A DNA stretch of 64,000 nucleotides from JAZDEY01 sp043808325 [NCBI: Candidatus Eiseniibacteriota bacterium] (GCA_043808325.1 JAZDEY010000064.1:1-64000); one strand, 5' to 3'. Shown: positions 1 through 7,816, counted from the stretch's first letter. The notes: generated by a model not told the origin, from the sequence alone. Translations and numbers: made by a program.

Positions 1-132
1 AATCACTCGTTGAAAAAATCCAGCTCTATATCGATAACTATAACCTCCATCCAAGACCTTTTGTCTGGACGGCAACTGCCGACTCAATCCTTCATAAGCT
101 TGAAAGACTTTGTCAACGTATTTCTGGGACAC
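1..132 (-). CDS. possible partial ORF running off the left edge (unknown)
   Basis: A minus-strand frame opens with GTG at 132, four bases past the stop of the radical SAM gene, and stays open for 44 codons to the window edge. The visible peptide begins MSQKYVDKVFQAYEG and is rich in Tyr, Arg and Lys; I recognise no family. The tight spacing to the upstream gene would suit an operon partner. The region is more AT-rich than its neighbours and has no convincing ribosome binding site, so it could equally be non-coding. Confidence 0.3.
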   Translation of the reverse strand, partial: MSQKYVDKVFQAYEGLSRQLPSRQKVLDGGYSYRYRAGFFQRVI

Positions 133-136
133 GACA

Positions 137-1270
137 CTAGCTCCACACACCCGGGACCGGAGTGCTGCACTTCGGGCACTTGCCCTGGCGCAGATAGCTG
201 CCGAGAATGGTGTACCCGGCCCGCCTGATGGCAGTCTCGCCGCACTTCGGGCAATAGGTCGACTCGCCGGGGTGGCCTGAGGGCACGTTGCCCACGTAGA
301 CGAACTTGAGTCCCCTCGCCAACGCCACCTCGCGTGCCCGTTCCACCGTGGAAACCGGAGTGGGGGGAAGATTGGTCAACCTGAAGGTCGGATGGAAACG
401 CGTGAAGTGAATCGGAACCTCGCTGCCGACGTGGTCCGAGAGCCATCTACACATGGTGTCGATCTCTCTTTCGCTGTCGTTCAGCGTAGGAATCACCAGA
501 TAGACGATCTCCAGCCAGGTCCCGCTTTTCTTTATGGTCACGATCGAATCCAGAACCGGCTTGAGGGTCGAATTGCAGGTCTTGGCGTAGAAGTCCTGGG
601 TGAACGCCTTGAGGTCGACCTTTATAGCGTCCACTTCGCGCGCCAGCATGATCAGGGGCTCGCTGTTGATATAGCCTGCCGAGATCGCCACACTCTTGAG
701 CTTGCGTGCCCGACCCTGCCTTGCCGTGTCAACCATGTACTCAAAATAAACCGTGGGCTCGGTGTAGGTATAGGCGATGGTTGGAGCCTTGTTCCACAGG
801 GCCGCCTCCACCACCTTCTCAGGCGGAATGTTCATTGCCGGCACGTTCTCGGGTCGCTCCTGCGATATCTCCCAGTTCTGGCAGAACTTGCACTCCATGT
901 TGCACCCCACGGTGGCGAGCGAGTAGGCCGTGGTCCCCGGTAGAAAGTGAAACAGGGGCTTCTTCTCGATCGGATCGACGTGGTAGGTACAAACACGCCC
1001 ATAGACGATCGTGTAGTACTTGCCGCCTTGGTTCTCCCTCACCCCGCAATACCCGCGCTCAACGTCATCCACGACGCACTGTCTCGGGCAGATGAGGCAT
1101 CGAACTCGCTCGTCGGGAAGTTTCTCGTAAAACATGGCCTCCTTCTCGAATTCGCTCTGTTGGGCAAAGGCCCGACCGGGAAGCAGCCCTCCGGAGAGAA
1201 CCGTTCCGCCAACGGCGCCGCACCCCACACCGAGCGTCCTCAAGAAATCCCGTCGTCTCATCCGGCTCAA
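137..1270 (-). CDS. Tat-exported radical SAM protein, AmmeMemoRadiSam (AmrS-like) family
   Basis: 377 aa. The N-terminus carries a twin-arginine signal (RRRDFL at residues 5-10, hydrophobic stretch, AFA cleavage site near residue 36). A first Cys cluster (C58, C61, C65, then C75) is followed by the radical SAM CxxxCxxC motif at C123, C127 and C130 within a CNMECKFCQNWE context. A C-terminal CxxC...CxxC pair forms a probable zinc ribbon. The order matches the radical SAM member of the AmmeMemoRadiSam system, whose reaction is not firmly known. The start codon overlaps the stop of the upstream DUF362 gene (ATGA), so the two are translationally coupled. A Tat signal on an enzyme that needs SAM and a low-potential electron donor is unusual; periplasmic action is inferred from the signal only. 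Confidence 0.85.
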   Translation of the reverse strand: MSRMRRRDFLRTLGVGCGAVGGTVLSGGLLPGRAFAQQSEFEKEAMFYEKLPDERVRCLICPRQCVVDDVERGYCGVRENQGGKYYTIVYGRVCTYHVDPIEKKPLFHFLPGTTAYSLATVGCNMECKFCQNWEISQERPENVPAMNIPPEKVVEAALWNKAPTIAYTYTEPTVYFEYMVDTARQGRARKLKSVAISAGYINSEPLIMLAREVDAIKVDLKAFTQDFYAKTCNSTLKPVLDSIVTIKKSGTWLEIVYLVIPTLNDSEREIDTMCRWLSDHVGSEVPIHFTRFHPTFRLTNLPPTPVSTVERAREVALARGLKFVYVGNVPSGHPGESTYCPKCGETAIRRAGYTILGSYLRQGKCPKCSTPVPGVWS

Positions 1271-2262
1271 ACCGCCATCTCCTTGACCTTGATTTTGGCA
1301 AGATCGCTCTCCCCAAGTCCGCGCTTGCCGGCGGTAAAGATGTACGCCGGCTCCCGCCCTTCAGCCGCAAGAGCGGGAAGGCCGCGCTCCTTCCTCTGTC
1401 TTTCGATCAAATCGAGACCTACGCGGTCGACCGCAACGGCATCGACCCCGATCACAAGGCCTTTGTATTCCCATCGGTACTTGGGCTTATAGCCCGGGCC
1501 GCCGCTGTAGACTGCGACCAGACCATCCAGAATCGAAAGCTTGTGTTTTCCTCCCACCAAAGGCGACTGGTAAAGGTCTGCAACGTAGGGATCGCATCCG
1601 CCGGGGTGATACTTGTTGGGATTGTGGATCACGCCATAGAAGTTCTTCATGCAACCGGAGACGCCCGCGATTCCGTGATCCTTGAGCACGCCTATGCTTA
1701 TCACGGAGTCGCAATGCTCGGTAAGCAATCTGCTGAACCGCGAGCCGACTGCGCCGGCTTCCCGCACCGAGCTCTCGTAACCGACCCCCGCGGAGTCGGT
1801 GGCAAGACATCTGACGTTTCCTTCCGGCTTGATCTCGAAGCCGGCCTCCCTGAGCTCGCGCTCGCTCCGGTCCCAGATCGTGACCGTCGCATCCTTGATC
1901 TCACTGACGACGAGATCGGCAAGGGCGTAGGCAACCTCCGGCCGGGTAGCAAGCGGTCTCCCCCCCAGGCAGTTCACCTTGACACCGATCCGGCGCGATT
2001 CACCGAGAATACCGCCGAGGTCACTTGCGCCCACCTCTCGGAGAAACCCGGTCACTCCGGTGCGCACCATCGCGGCGACCCGCTCGGCAATCGGCTGGCC
2101 GTCCCTCAAGACACCACTGTCCCGGATTATCACCACGCTGGACTTAGCCGAATCGTCCGGCGGGCCGGCCTCGATGATCGAAGCGAAGATGCCCGCGGAC
2201 AGGGGCAGGCCCACCGAGATCGCCCCAAGGTCTCTGACGAACCGCCTTCTGGTGACACCCAT
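1267..2262 (-). CDS. DUF362 domain protein with Tat signal
   Basis: 331 aa. TRRRFVRDLG near the N-terminus followed by a hydrophobic segment is a twin-arginine signal. The body matches DUF362 (visible landmarks: VNCLGG, the SIGVLKDHGIAGVSGCMKN segment, HPGGCDPYVADLY, ILDGLVAVYSGGPGY). DUF362 proteins are often fused to ferredoxin domains; none is present here, although several Cys remain that might bind metal. The function of the family is unknown. It is co-transcribed with the downstream radical SAM gene (4-bp overlap). AGAGG lies 8 nt before the ATG, and a promoter candidate is at 2282-2310. Confidence 0.85.
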   Translation of the reverse strand: MGVTRRRFVRDLGAISVGLPLSAGIFASIIEAGPPDDSAKSSVVIIRDSGVLRDGQPIAERVAAMVRTGVTGFLREVGASDLGGILGESRRIGVKVNCLGGRPLATRPEVAYALADLVVSEIKDATVTIWDRSERELREAGFEIKPEGNVRCLATDSAGVGYESSVREAGAVGSRFSRLLTEHCDSVISIGVLKDHGIAGVSGCMKNFYGVIHNPNKYHPGGCDPYVADLYQSPLVGGKHKLSILDGLVAVYSGGPGYKPKYRWEYKGLVIGVDAVAVDRVGLDLIERQRKERGLPALAAEGREPAYIFTAGKRGLGESDLAKIKVKEMAV

Positions 2263-2281
2263 CTTGGTTGCCTCTAGGTCA

Positions 2282-2310
2282 ATCTAAGAGATGGTTCGCG
2301 GCAAAGTCAA
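2282..2310 (-). promoter_or_regulatory. sigma-70-type promoter candidate for the DUF362-radical SAM operon
   Basis: On the minus strand TTGACT (2305-2310) is followed after 17 nt by TTAGAT (2282-2287); the alternative TAGATT with an 18-nt spacer is a slightly better -10. It lies about 25 nt before the DUF362 start and just after the terminator of the upstream sigma factor gene, where a new transcript is needed. Confidence 0.5.
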
Positions 2311-2362
2311 CAGACGGAGCGGGTCGCGCGACCTCCACAGCCCACCAACCTGGAGGGTCGGC

Positions 2363-2410
2363 AAAAAAGAAGGTTGCGCCGTCGCCGCGGGGACATACGA
2401 AGGCGCAACC
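2363..2410 (-). terminator. Rho-independent terminator of the sigma factor gene
   Basis: On the minus strand GGTTGCGCC (2402-2410) pairs perfectly with GGCGCAACC (2372-2380) across a 21-nt loop. It is followed directly by a T-rich tract TTCTTTTTT (2363-2371). It lies 13 nt past the stop codon of the sigma factor gene. Confidence 0.85.
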
Positions 2411-2422
2411 CGAGAGAGAAGG

Positions 2423-3364
2423 CTACATCTTTGTTACTTGGAGTCGCTGCATCCTCCTCTTCTTCATCACGGTTCGCATCTTCTGAATCGCTCTCTTCTC
2501 GATCTGTCTGATCCGTTCCCGGGTTATTCCTACCATCTTGCCGGTCTCGGCGAGCGATCGCAAATTGCCGTCCTCAAGCCCGAAGCGATAAGAAAGAATA
2601 ACGCGCTCCCGCGTTGAGAGCTTGCCCAACAGCGCCTCGAGCCGCATATTGTCAATCCGACCCAGAGCATCCTCATCTGGTCTCAGGTGAGATTCATCCG
2701 CAAGCACCTCGTGGACACATACTTCGCCATCCGGCGAACAAGGTGAATCCAAGGATACCGTGGACGAGGCATTCGCTATCTCGGCATACCTTGTGGCGGA
2801 GATTCCCACGCGCCGACATACCTCAACCTCCGACGGCAGAGTGTTCCTTGTCTGGACCAGGTCTTGCTCCGTTACTCTGACCTTGCGCATTATGTCGATC
2901 ACGTTGGCCGGTAGCCTCACCGTTCGGCTGTCCGTGGCCAACGCCTTAGTCATCGCCTGTCTTATCCACTTGGAAGCATAGGTGCTGAATCTGAAGCCCT
3001 TCTCGTACTTGAAGCGTTCGACTGCTTTGATCAACCCGAGGTTGCCCTCGCCGATCAGATCTGCCAGCGGCAGGCCCATTCCCCGATATCTCCTGGCGAT
3101 CGCAACCACGAGCCTGAGGTTGGATCGGATCATCAGTTCCTTGCTTGTCTGATCCCCACGCCTTACGCGCAGCGCCAGCGCCTGTTCGTCATCCCTCGTG
3201 AGAAGAGGGATCCGGCTGATGGCCTTAAAGTACAGCGACAATCCCTCCTGCGTTGCCTCTGGACTTGCTCCAAGCGGTCTCGCGAACAAGGACTCACCCC
3301 CCAGAAAATCCTGCTTGAAGGAGGACTCGGTGTCGTAGTCCTCAACCAGGGTCCGGTCCAGCAT
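2423..3364 (-). CDS. RNA polymerase sigma factor, group 2 sigma-70 (RpoD/RpoS-like)
   Basis: 313 aa, much shorter than housekeeping RpoD and lacking region 1.1. Region 1.2 lies at about 40-70 (LYFKAISRIPLLTRDDE), region 2 at about 77-155 (NLRLVVAIARRY, LIGEGNLGLIKAVERF, FRFSTYASKWIRQAM), region 3 at about 160-235 and region 4 at about 250-305 with the HTH VGITRERIRQIEKRAI. It resembles RpoS-type non-essential sigma factors and should recognise -35/-10 promoters close to the housekeeping ones. GAAGGG lies 8 nt before the ATG. The 334-bp leader region carries a sigma-54-like promoter, repeats and a hairpin, and the gene directly upstream on the same strand encodes a sigma-54 activator. Control of this sigma gene by sigma-54 is therefore a reasonable hypothesis. 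A strong terminator follows it, so the gene is monocistronic. Confidence 0.93.
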   Translation of the reverse strand: MLDRTLVEDYDTESSFKQDFLGGESLFARPLGASPEATQEGLSLYFKAISRIPLLTRDDEQALALRVRRGDQTSKELMIRSNLRLVVAIARRYRGMGLPLADLIGEGNLGLIKAVERFKYEKGFRFSTYASKWIRQAMTKALATDSRTVRLPANVIDIMRKVRVTEQDLVQTRNTLPSEVEVCRRVGISATRYAEIANASSTVSLDSPCSPDGEVCVHEVLADESHLRPDEDALGRIDNMRLEALLGKLSTRERVILSYRFGLEDGNLRSLAETGKMVGITRERIRQIEKRAIQKMRTVMKKRRMQRLQVTKM

Positions 3365-3395
3365 CGCTTCATCCCTTCTTCAGCGCTCGCCCCTC

Positions 3396-3418
3396 GGCTC
3401 GATCCATGCCATCGAGCC
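3396..3418 (-). repeat. perfect inverted repeat in the sigma factor leader
   Basis: GGCTCGAT and ATCGAGCC (3396-3403 and 3411-3418) form a perfect 8-bp inverted repeat with a 7-nt spacer, about 32 nt before the sigma factor start codon. An outer CCCCTCG/CGAGGGG pair (about 3390-3440) could extend the structure. It may be a leader RNA hairpin or a protein-binding site; it has no T-tract, so it is not a terminator. Confidence 0.55.
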
Positions 3419-3466
3419 TGGTCGACAGGGTGACGAGGGGCTCACTGCGACCGCATATGCTAAACC

Positions 3467-3481
3467 GCAAGTTTTGTGCCG
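3467..3481 (-). promoter_or_regulatory. sigma-54-like -24/-12 promoter candidate for the sigma factor gene
   Basis: The minus strand reads CGGCACAAAACTTGC. Against the consensus TGGCACG-N4-TTGC it keeps the key GG and GC doublets 10 nt apart and 9 of 11 fixed bases. Transcription would start near 3455, leaving a leader of about 90 nt that contains the inverted repeat at 3396-3418. Repeated motifs lie 60-230 bp upstream, where activators of sigma-54 normally bind. Confidence 0.5.
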
Positions 3482-3538
3482 GGCGGCTTCAGCACTCGAT
3501 GATTTGACATCGGACTAGCTACCACGCATTCAAGGAGT

Positions 3539-3699
3539 TACAAGCGGGGTGCCCCGCGGCTCCGCACGCTGTGAGGCCGCAGCGACACACCAGGTGTAAC
3601 CGAACTTCACAGTCGATTACGCCGATCCGTGGGAATGTAGTACAAGCGGGCTTTCGCACTATGCACGTGGGTTACAAAGAAGGTGTGAACTTACTTCAC
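3539..3699. repeat. two-fold repeated motif pair, possible enhancer (activator-binding) sites
   Basis: This gene-free stretch between the activator stop and the sigma gene (gap 3365-3698) holds two copies of a composite. Motif A, TACAAGCGGG, is exact at 3539-3548 and 3641-3650. Motif B is 18 nt long, at 3593-3610 (GGTGTAACCGAACTTCAC) and 3682-3699 (GGTGTGAACTTACTTCAC), identical at 14 of 18 positions. The second B abuts the stop codon of the activator gene. A GC-rich palindrome (GCGGGGTGCCCCGC) lies at 3544-3557. The order A-B-A-B and the distance to the -24/-12 element fit upstream activating sequences, but no binding evidence exists. Confidence 0.45.
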
Positions 3700-6600
3700 T
3701 AAGTTATGCGGTAGCGATTGATCTTGTTGAGAAGACCACGCCTGCTCAGGCCCAGATCCCTGGCAACCTTGCTCTTGTTGCCGTTGAAACGTTTGAGGGC
3801 ATCCCTTATCATCTGCCGCTCGATCTGCTCGATGGCCTGGCTGAGCCCGCGTCCCCCGCTGGAGGCAACGATGCTACCCCAGCTCCTGAGCTCATCAGAG
3901 AACAGAGCCGGGGTGATCACTTCCCCGTCCTCAACAAAGGTAACCGCCCGCTCCACCTCGTGCTCCAGCTGGCGGACATTGCCCGGCCAAGAATAGCTCA
4001 CGAGCAGATCCATTGCGGTCGGGGCAAAACCGGCCACTGCCTTGTCCATTTCGCCGGCATACTTCTCGAGGAAATGCTCGGCCAGCAGCGGAATATCATC
4101 GCGACGCTCCCGCAGAGGCGGCAGCTTGAGAGAAATCACTTTCAGCCTGTAGTAGAGGTCTTCCAGGAATCGCTCGCTCTCTATTTCCCGCGCAAGATCC
4201 TTGTTGGTGGCGCACACCAGCCTGAAGTCGGCTTTCTTAGACACCGTCGATCCCACCGGCTTGAACTCGCGCTTGTCGACGACCTGAAGCAGTCTTTCCT
4301 GGAATTTCCTCGAAGTCTTGTCGATTTCGTCCAGGAACACGGTTCCGCCTTCGGCGGCCTCGAAGAGCCCCGTCCTGTCCGCTCTGGCATCGGTGAAGGC
4401 GCCCTTGACGTGGCCGAAAAGCTCGCTTTCCACGATCTCAGTGGAAAGCGCAGAGCAGTCTATGGTTACAAATGGCCTGCTACACCTCTCCCCACTAAGG
4501 TGAATGGCCCTTGCAAGCATCTCCTTGCCTGTACCCGTTTCGCCCTCGAGCAACACCGTGGTTGGGGTCTTGCCGAGGAATCTCACAGACTCAAGAAGCT
4601 CCAGCATCCTCTTGTTCTGGCTGATTATGCCCTGGAAGTGACAGGCAGTCTCGAGTTTGCTTCGCAGGAACCTCGTTTCCTCAATGAATCTGTGGATCTT
4701 GGCTTCTGAGAGAACGCTCTTCAGCATGCCCGCAATCGCGACCACGAACTCAACGTCGGTCTTGGTAAAGAAGCGATCCGACGAATTGGCATCAAGGTAA
4801 ATACAGCCTGCCGTCTCGCCTCCGAGAACAAGCGGCACGCACATCGCGGCACCCTGGAGAATGCCCCTCGCGACGTCTGCCATCCTTCCATCCTTCTGAA
4901 TGCTGGTGCTGACAAGGGGTCTGTTCAGCTCCTCTGCTATCTTGAGCATAGTCTCGATAGCGGACAAAGCCGCCGTACACTCCTGGGCGCCGAGATTACT
5001 GGAGGCCAGAGGCTCCAGCTTCCCATTGCGCCTCAGCAATATAAGACCGCGACTACCCAGGGTCCTATCCAGACACGCATCAAGAGCAAGCTGCAGCTTG
5101 CTGGCCTGGCCATCAGCCCCAAGGATACGAGCGACTATTGCATTGAACGCCGATAGATCACCCGAATCGCTGACCGAAAGACATGAGACCTGCTCGTCCG
5201 CCTGTTTCTGGATATCATCGATATCCGTAGCGAACTCCGCGGGCATGTCGCCGCCGAACACCATCACCAGTCTGTCCAGGTACTTGCGGCACTCGACGAC
5301 ATCACCCCGAGCGGCAGATATCCGGCCCAGCGCGACAGTTGCCAAGCCCACTTCATAGGTCATTTCAAGTTCATCAAAAATGGAAAGAGCCTCCGCAAGG
5401 TAGCCTACGGCTATATCGGCCGAACCGGACTGTGAAGAGAGCAGCCCACCCGCTCTCAGATAGGTCAGAGCGAGTTCCTTCTTTTCGCCAAGAGAGGTAA
5501 GCATGTTTATCGCCTTCGCGAAATCGGCTCTGGCCTTCTCCCACTCTCCGAGGCCGAACTCGGCGGCAGCCTTCGACCTAAGCGAGCAGCCTTGCTCGTA
5601 AACCTCCTTGATGCCTTGAGCCAGCCTGACTGCCTCTGAGGCCAGATCAACCGCAACATGGTGATTGCCCCGGGCAGTTTCCAGATCCGCCAGCCTCCGC
5701 GTCACCTCGACCACAATGTCCCCTTGAGGCGCGATCTCCTCCCCGATCTCGAGCGCCTGACGGTAGAAACGGTGAGCCTCATCGATCCGGTTGCAGACCA
5801 TTTCCACATCGCCCATATATTCGAAGCTCAACGCAGATCCGCGTGCGTCTCCATTGTCGGAGCTCTCCTTCATCGCAAGCACGTAATACTGCTGAGCTCT
5901 TTCGAAGTCCCGGTAGGTAAGGTAATAGTGGCCCATCGCAAGGTAAACCGAAACCAGCTCCCACCTGTTGCCGATGCTCGTAAGCACCTCCAGCGCGTCA
6001 GCCCAGCATCTCTGGGCCTTCTTCCAGTATCCGCGCTTGGAGTAGATGATGCCCAGGTTGGTGAGGCGCACACCTTTCTGGAGATGCTGCCCAACCTCCT
6101 CGGCGATCTCGAGTGCTTCCTCAAGATAGGCCTGCGATTCGGACCAACGGCCGAGATTCTTGCAGGCAAGCCCGAGATTGTTGAGGCAGGCCCCGGTCAG
6201 TTGGCGATCGTTTATCAGCCGCGACACCGACAGGGCCGAGCGATAGAACTCCAAAGCACGGTCGGTGTCGCCCTTTCTCAGATGTATCGCTCCAAGGCAG
6301 TTATAGGTATCGATCAGCTCCTTCCCCTTCTCCTCACCGAGCATTATGTCGAGAGCCGACTCGCAATCTGCCTGAGAAAGGTCATACTCCCCTATCTTGA
6401 AGTGCACCCAGGCGCGCTCGCCAAGGATACGCGCCAGCTCGCCGGGGTCTTCGCCCTCGGAGACCAGCATGAAAGCCTTGTCCAGCAGTTCGAGAGCATG
6501 GTCGCACTTGCCGATACGCATATAGCAGATGGCCAATCTTCTCAGGAAGGATGCTCTTCGGGGTTCGACGTCCTTGGAACCGGTGCTTAGAGATAGAAGT

Positions 6601-6743
6601 TTAGTGAAGTACTCTATGGCAGTAGCAAACTCGCCGCTCGCCAGACAAAAATCCCCGAGATCCTCGAGCGAGGTGACTACACTGTCTGGCTCGCGTCTGT
6701 GTCCGTCTTTTCCTGTAGGCTCACTCCCGTATGCCTTGCTCAT
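3699..6743 (-). CDS. sigma-54-dependent transcriptional activator with TPR and GAF sensory domains
   Basis: 1014 aa. The first half (about 25-500) is a long array of TPR units (for example AFMLVSEGEDPGELARILGE and the following tandem 34-40 residue helical repeats). A GAF-like domain spans about 530-690. A sigma-54 AAA+ domain spans about 710-935: Walker A GETGTGKE near 733, the GAFTDA loop that contacts sigma-54 near 781, and Walker B VFLDEID near 803. A Fis-type HTH ends the protein (NGNKSKVARDLGLSRRG). There is no receiver domain, so the input is likely a protein partner (TPR) or a small ligand (GAF), not a phosphorelay. It should bind DNA and remodel RpoN-holoenzyme in the cytoplasm. It lies in one operon with the small secreted protein upstream and sits just upstream of the sigma factor gene it may control. 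Its start has AAGGG about 6 nt upstream. Confidence 0.93.
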   Translation of the reverse strand: MSKAYGSEPTGKDGHRREPDSVVTSLEDLGDFCLASGEFATAIEYFTKLLSLSTGSKDVEPRRASFLRRLAICYMRIGKCDHALELLDKAFMLVSEGEDPGELARILGERAWVHFKIGEYDLSQADCESALDIMLGEEKGKELIDTYNCLGAIHLRKGDTDRALEFYRSALSVSRLINDRQLTGACLNNLGLACKNLGRWSESQAYLEEALEIAEEVGQHLQKGVRLTNLGIIYSKRGYWKKAQRCWADALEVLTSIGNRWELVSVYLAMGHYYLTYRDFERAQQYYVLAMKESSDNGDARGSALSFEYMGDVEMVCNRIDEAHRFYRQALEIGEEIAPQGDIVVEVTRRLADLETARGNHHVAVDLASEAVRLAQGIKEVYEQGCSLRSKAAAEFGLGEWEKARADFAKAINMLTSLGEKKELALTYLRAGGLLSSQSGSADIAVGYLAEALSIFDELEMTYEVGLATVALGRISAARGDVVECRKYLDRLVMVFGGDMPAEFATDIDDIQKQADEQVSCLSVSDSGDLSAFNAIVARILGADGQASKLQLALDACLDRTLGSRGLILLRRNGKLEPLASSNLGAQECTAALSAIETMLKIAEELNRPLVSTSIQKDGRMADVARGILQGAAMCVPLVLGGETAGCIYLDANSSDRFFTKTDVEFVVAIAGMLKSVLSEAKIHRFIEETRFLRSKLETACHFQGIISQNKRMLELLESVRFLGKTPTTVLLEGETGTGKEMLARAIHLSGERCSRPFVTIDCSALSTEIVESELFGHVKGAFTDARADRTGLFEAAEGGTVFLDEIDKTSRKFQERLLQVVDKREFKPVGSTVSKKADFRLVCATNKDLAREIESERFLEDLYYRLKVISLKLPPLRERRDDIPLLAEHFLEKYAGEMDKAVAGFAPTAMDLLVSYSWPGNVRQLEHEVERAVTFVEDGEVITPALFSDELRSWGSIVASSGGRGLSQAIEQIERQMIRDALKRFNGNKSKVARDLGLSRRGLLNKINRYRIT

Positions 6744-6793
6744 CTCACCCTTTCCCCGCCAGTCCGAAGGGTGATTACCAGGGCTCTCCGCTG

Positions 6794-7081
6794 TTACCGT
6801 TCGTCAACCGGTCCTGACATCGCGGGAAGCCTTGTCACTTTAGATTTTATGTCAATCTTTGTCACATGCTGTCTCAGGTCGGTCTTGAAGACGACGAAGT
6901 CGACACTCACAGACCCGCCGGCGAAACCACTGTCTCTCCCAGTCACATATGGATCGACCGGCTTAGCTCTTTCTGGCGTGTCGGGATCGCCACCTACCGG
7001 TCGCCTAGGACCGGCAAGCCCGTTGCCCCACCACACAACCGCCATGATAACAGCAAGGACAACAACCCAACGAAACTTCAT
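6794..7081 (-). CDS. small secreted protein of unknown function
   Basis: 95 aa. An N-terminal Lys/Arg followed by a strongly hydrophobic stretch (residues 4-22, ending near GLAG) is a signal peptide or membrane anchor. The mature part is polar and Pro/Val-rich with no Cys. I recognise no family. It has GGAGG about 9 nt before the ATG and an excellent sigma-70 promoter (7117-7145). It lies 50 nt before the sigma-54 activator gene, so the two probably share a transcript; a role in signalling to the activator would be speculation. Confidence 0.7.
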   Translation of the reverse strand: MKFRWVVVLAVIMAVVWWGNGLAGPRRPVGGDPDTPERAKPVDPYVTGRDSGFAGGSVSVDFVVFKTDLRQHVTKIDIKSKVTRLPAMSGPVDER

Positions 7082-7116
7082 AGCACACCGCCTCCGCCTT
7101 TAATCCTCACAGCTCC

Positions 7117-7145
7117 ACTATAATCCAGGAGGTCGTTTTTGTCAA
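7117..7145 (-). promoter_or_regulatory. strong sigma-70 promoter for the secreted protein-activator operon
   Basis: On the minus strand TTGACA (7140-7145, perfect -35) is followed after exactly 17 nt by TATAGT (7117-7122, 5 of 6). The -35 overlaps the stop codon of the upstream DksA-like gene. Transcription would begin near 7110, about 30 nt before the start codon. Confidence 0.8.
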
Positions 7146-7816
7146 TCCTCAAATGTATTATCGGCAGGCGGAGTCACTACCTTTCCTACAGCTTCCTCTT
7201 TGGCCTTGCACTTTACGCAGAGTCTGGCGGACGGCATGGCCTCAAGTCTTTTTACACCAATGGGTTTGCCGCAGCGCTCGCAGATCCCGTAGGTACCTCC
7301 CTTAAGTTTCTCCAGGGCACCCGCGATTTCTCTCAGAGCATTGACGCCGGCCTCACCGTGCTCGAAGGCCTTCTCCTTCTCCACAGATGCCGAGACCAGA
7401 TCGCCCACCTCGGCGAAACTTGTATGGTCGATATCGAGACTCTCAGCCCGTGCGCGCTTGATCTTCTCCAGAATCTCCGCACTCTTGGCTTCGAGCATCG
7501 TCTTAAGCTTCTCAACTCTCGGAGAAACCGATTTCGCGGCAACCCGCGGGGCCCGTCTGGGAACCGCCGCAGGCCGCGTGCCCCCACCGGCAGCTCTCTG
7601 CGAAACCGCAAGCACACGCTTACCATGCTTCGGCTTCAGGCCCTTGCGGGGGGACCGTTTCTTAGAGGCTTTCATCTTGCCTGCGGCAAGACTCTTTCGC
7701 TTCGGCTTGGCCGCCGCGGCCCTCCTGTTTACAGTCTTTCTGCTTGCACCCGTTCCTTTAGGCTTGGTCTTGGGTCTTCTCTTCGGCTTCTGCGGTGATC
7801 TCTTGTGCTGTGCCAT
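7142..7816 (-). CDS. DksA/TraR-family zinc-finger protein with long basic N-terminal tail
   Basis: 224 aa. The last ~110 residues are a DksA/TraR protein: a coiled-coil helical hairpin followed by a four-Cys zinc finger (CERCGKPI...LCVKCKAKEE). These proteins bind the RNA polymerase secondary channel or related targets. The first ~95 residues are extremely rich in Lys, Arg, Ala and Pro (KPKRRPKTKPKG, AAAAKPKRKS), like histone H1 tails, and predicted disordered. Canonical DksA is about 150 aa without such a tail, so DNA or RNA binding by the tail is a reasonable inference. It is probably monocistronic; the next promoter begins inside its stop codon. Confidence 0.85.
   Translation of the reverse strand: MAQHKRSPQKPKRRPKTKPKGTGASRKTVNRRAAAAKPKRKSLAAGKMKASKKRSPRKGLKPKHGKRVLAVSQRAAGGGTRPAAVPRRAPRVAAKSVSPRVEKLKTMLEAKSAEILEKIKRARAESLDIDHTSFAEVGDLVSASVEKEKAFEHGEAGVNALREIAGALEKLKGGTYGICERCGKPIGVKRLEAMPSARLCVKCKAKEEAVGKVVTPPADNTFED

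Noticed and set aside
3544-3557. GCGGGGTGCCCCGC as terminator of the activator gene
   Set aside because: The loop is very short and no T-tract follows on the minus strand; kept only as part of the repeat region.
5658-6590. Long plus-strand open frame (310 codons) opposite the sigma-54 activator
   Set aside because: It lies wholly antisense to a gene with clear TPR domains; its product has no recognisable motif. Similar long antisense frames at 10676-11356, 22344-23408, 25774-26472 and 38896-39984 are GC-driven shadows.
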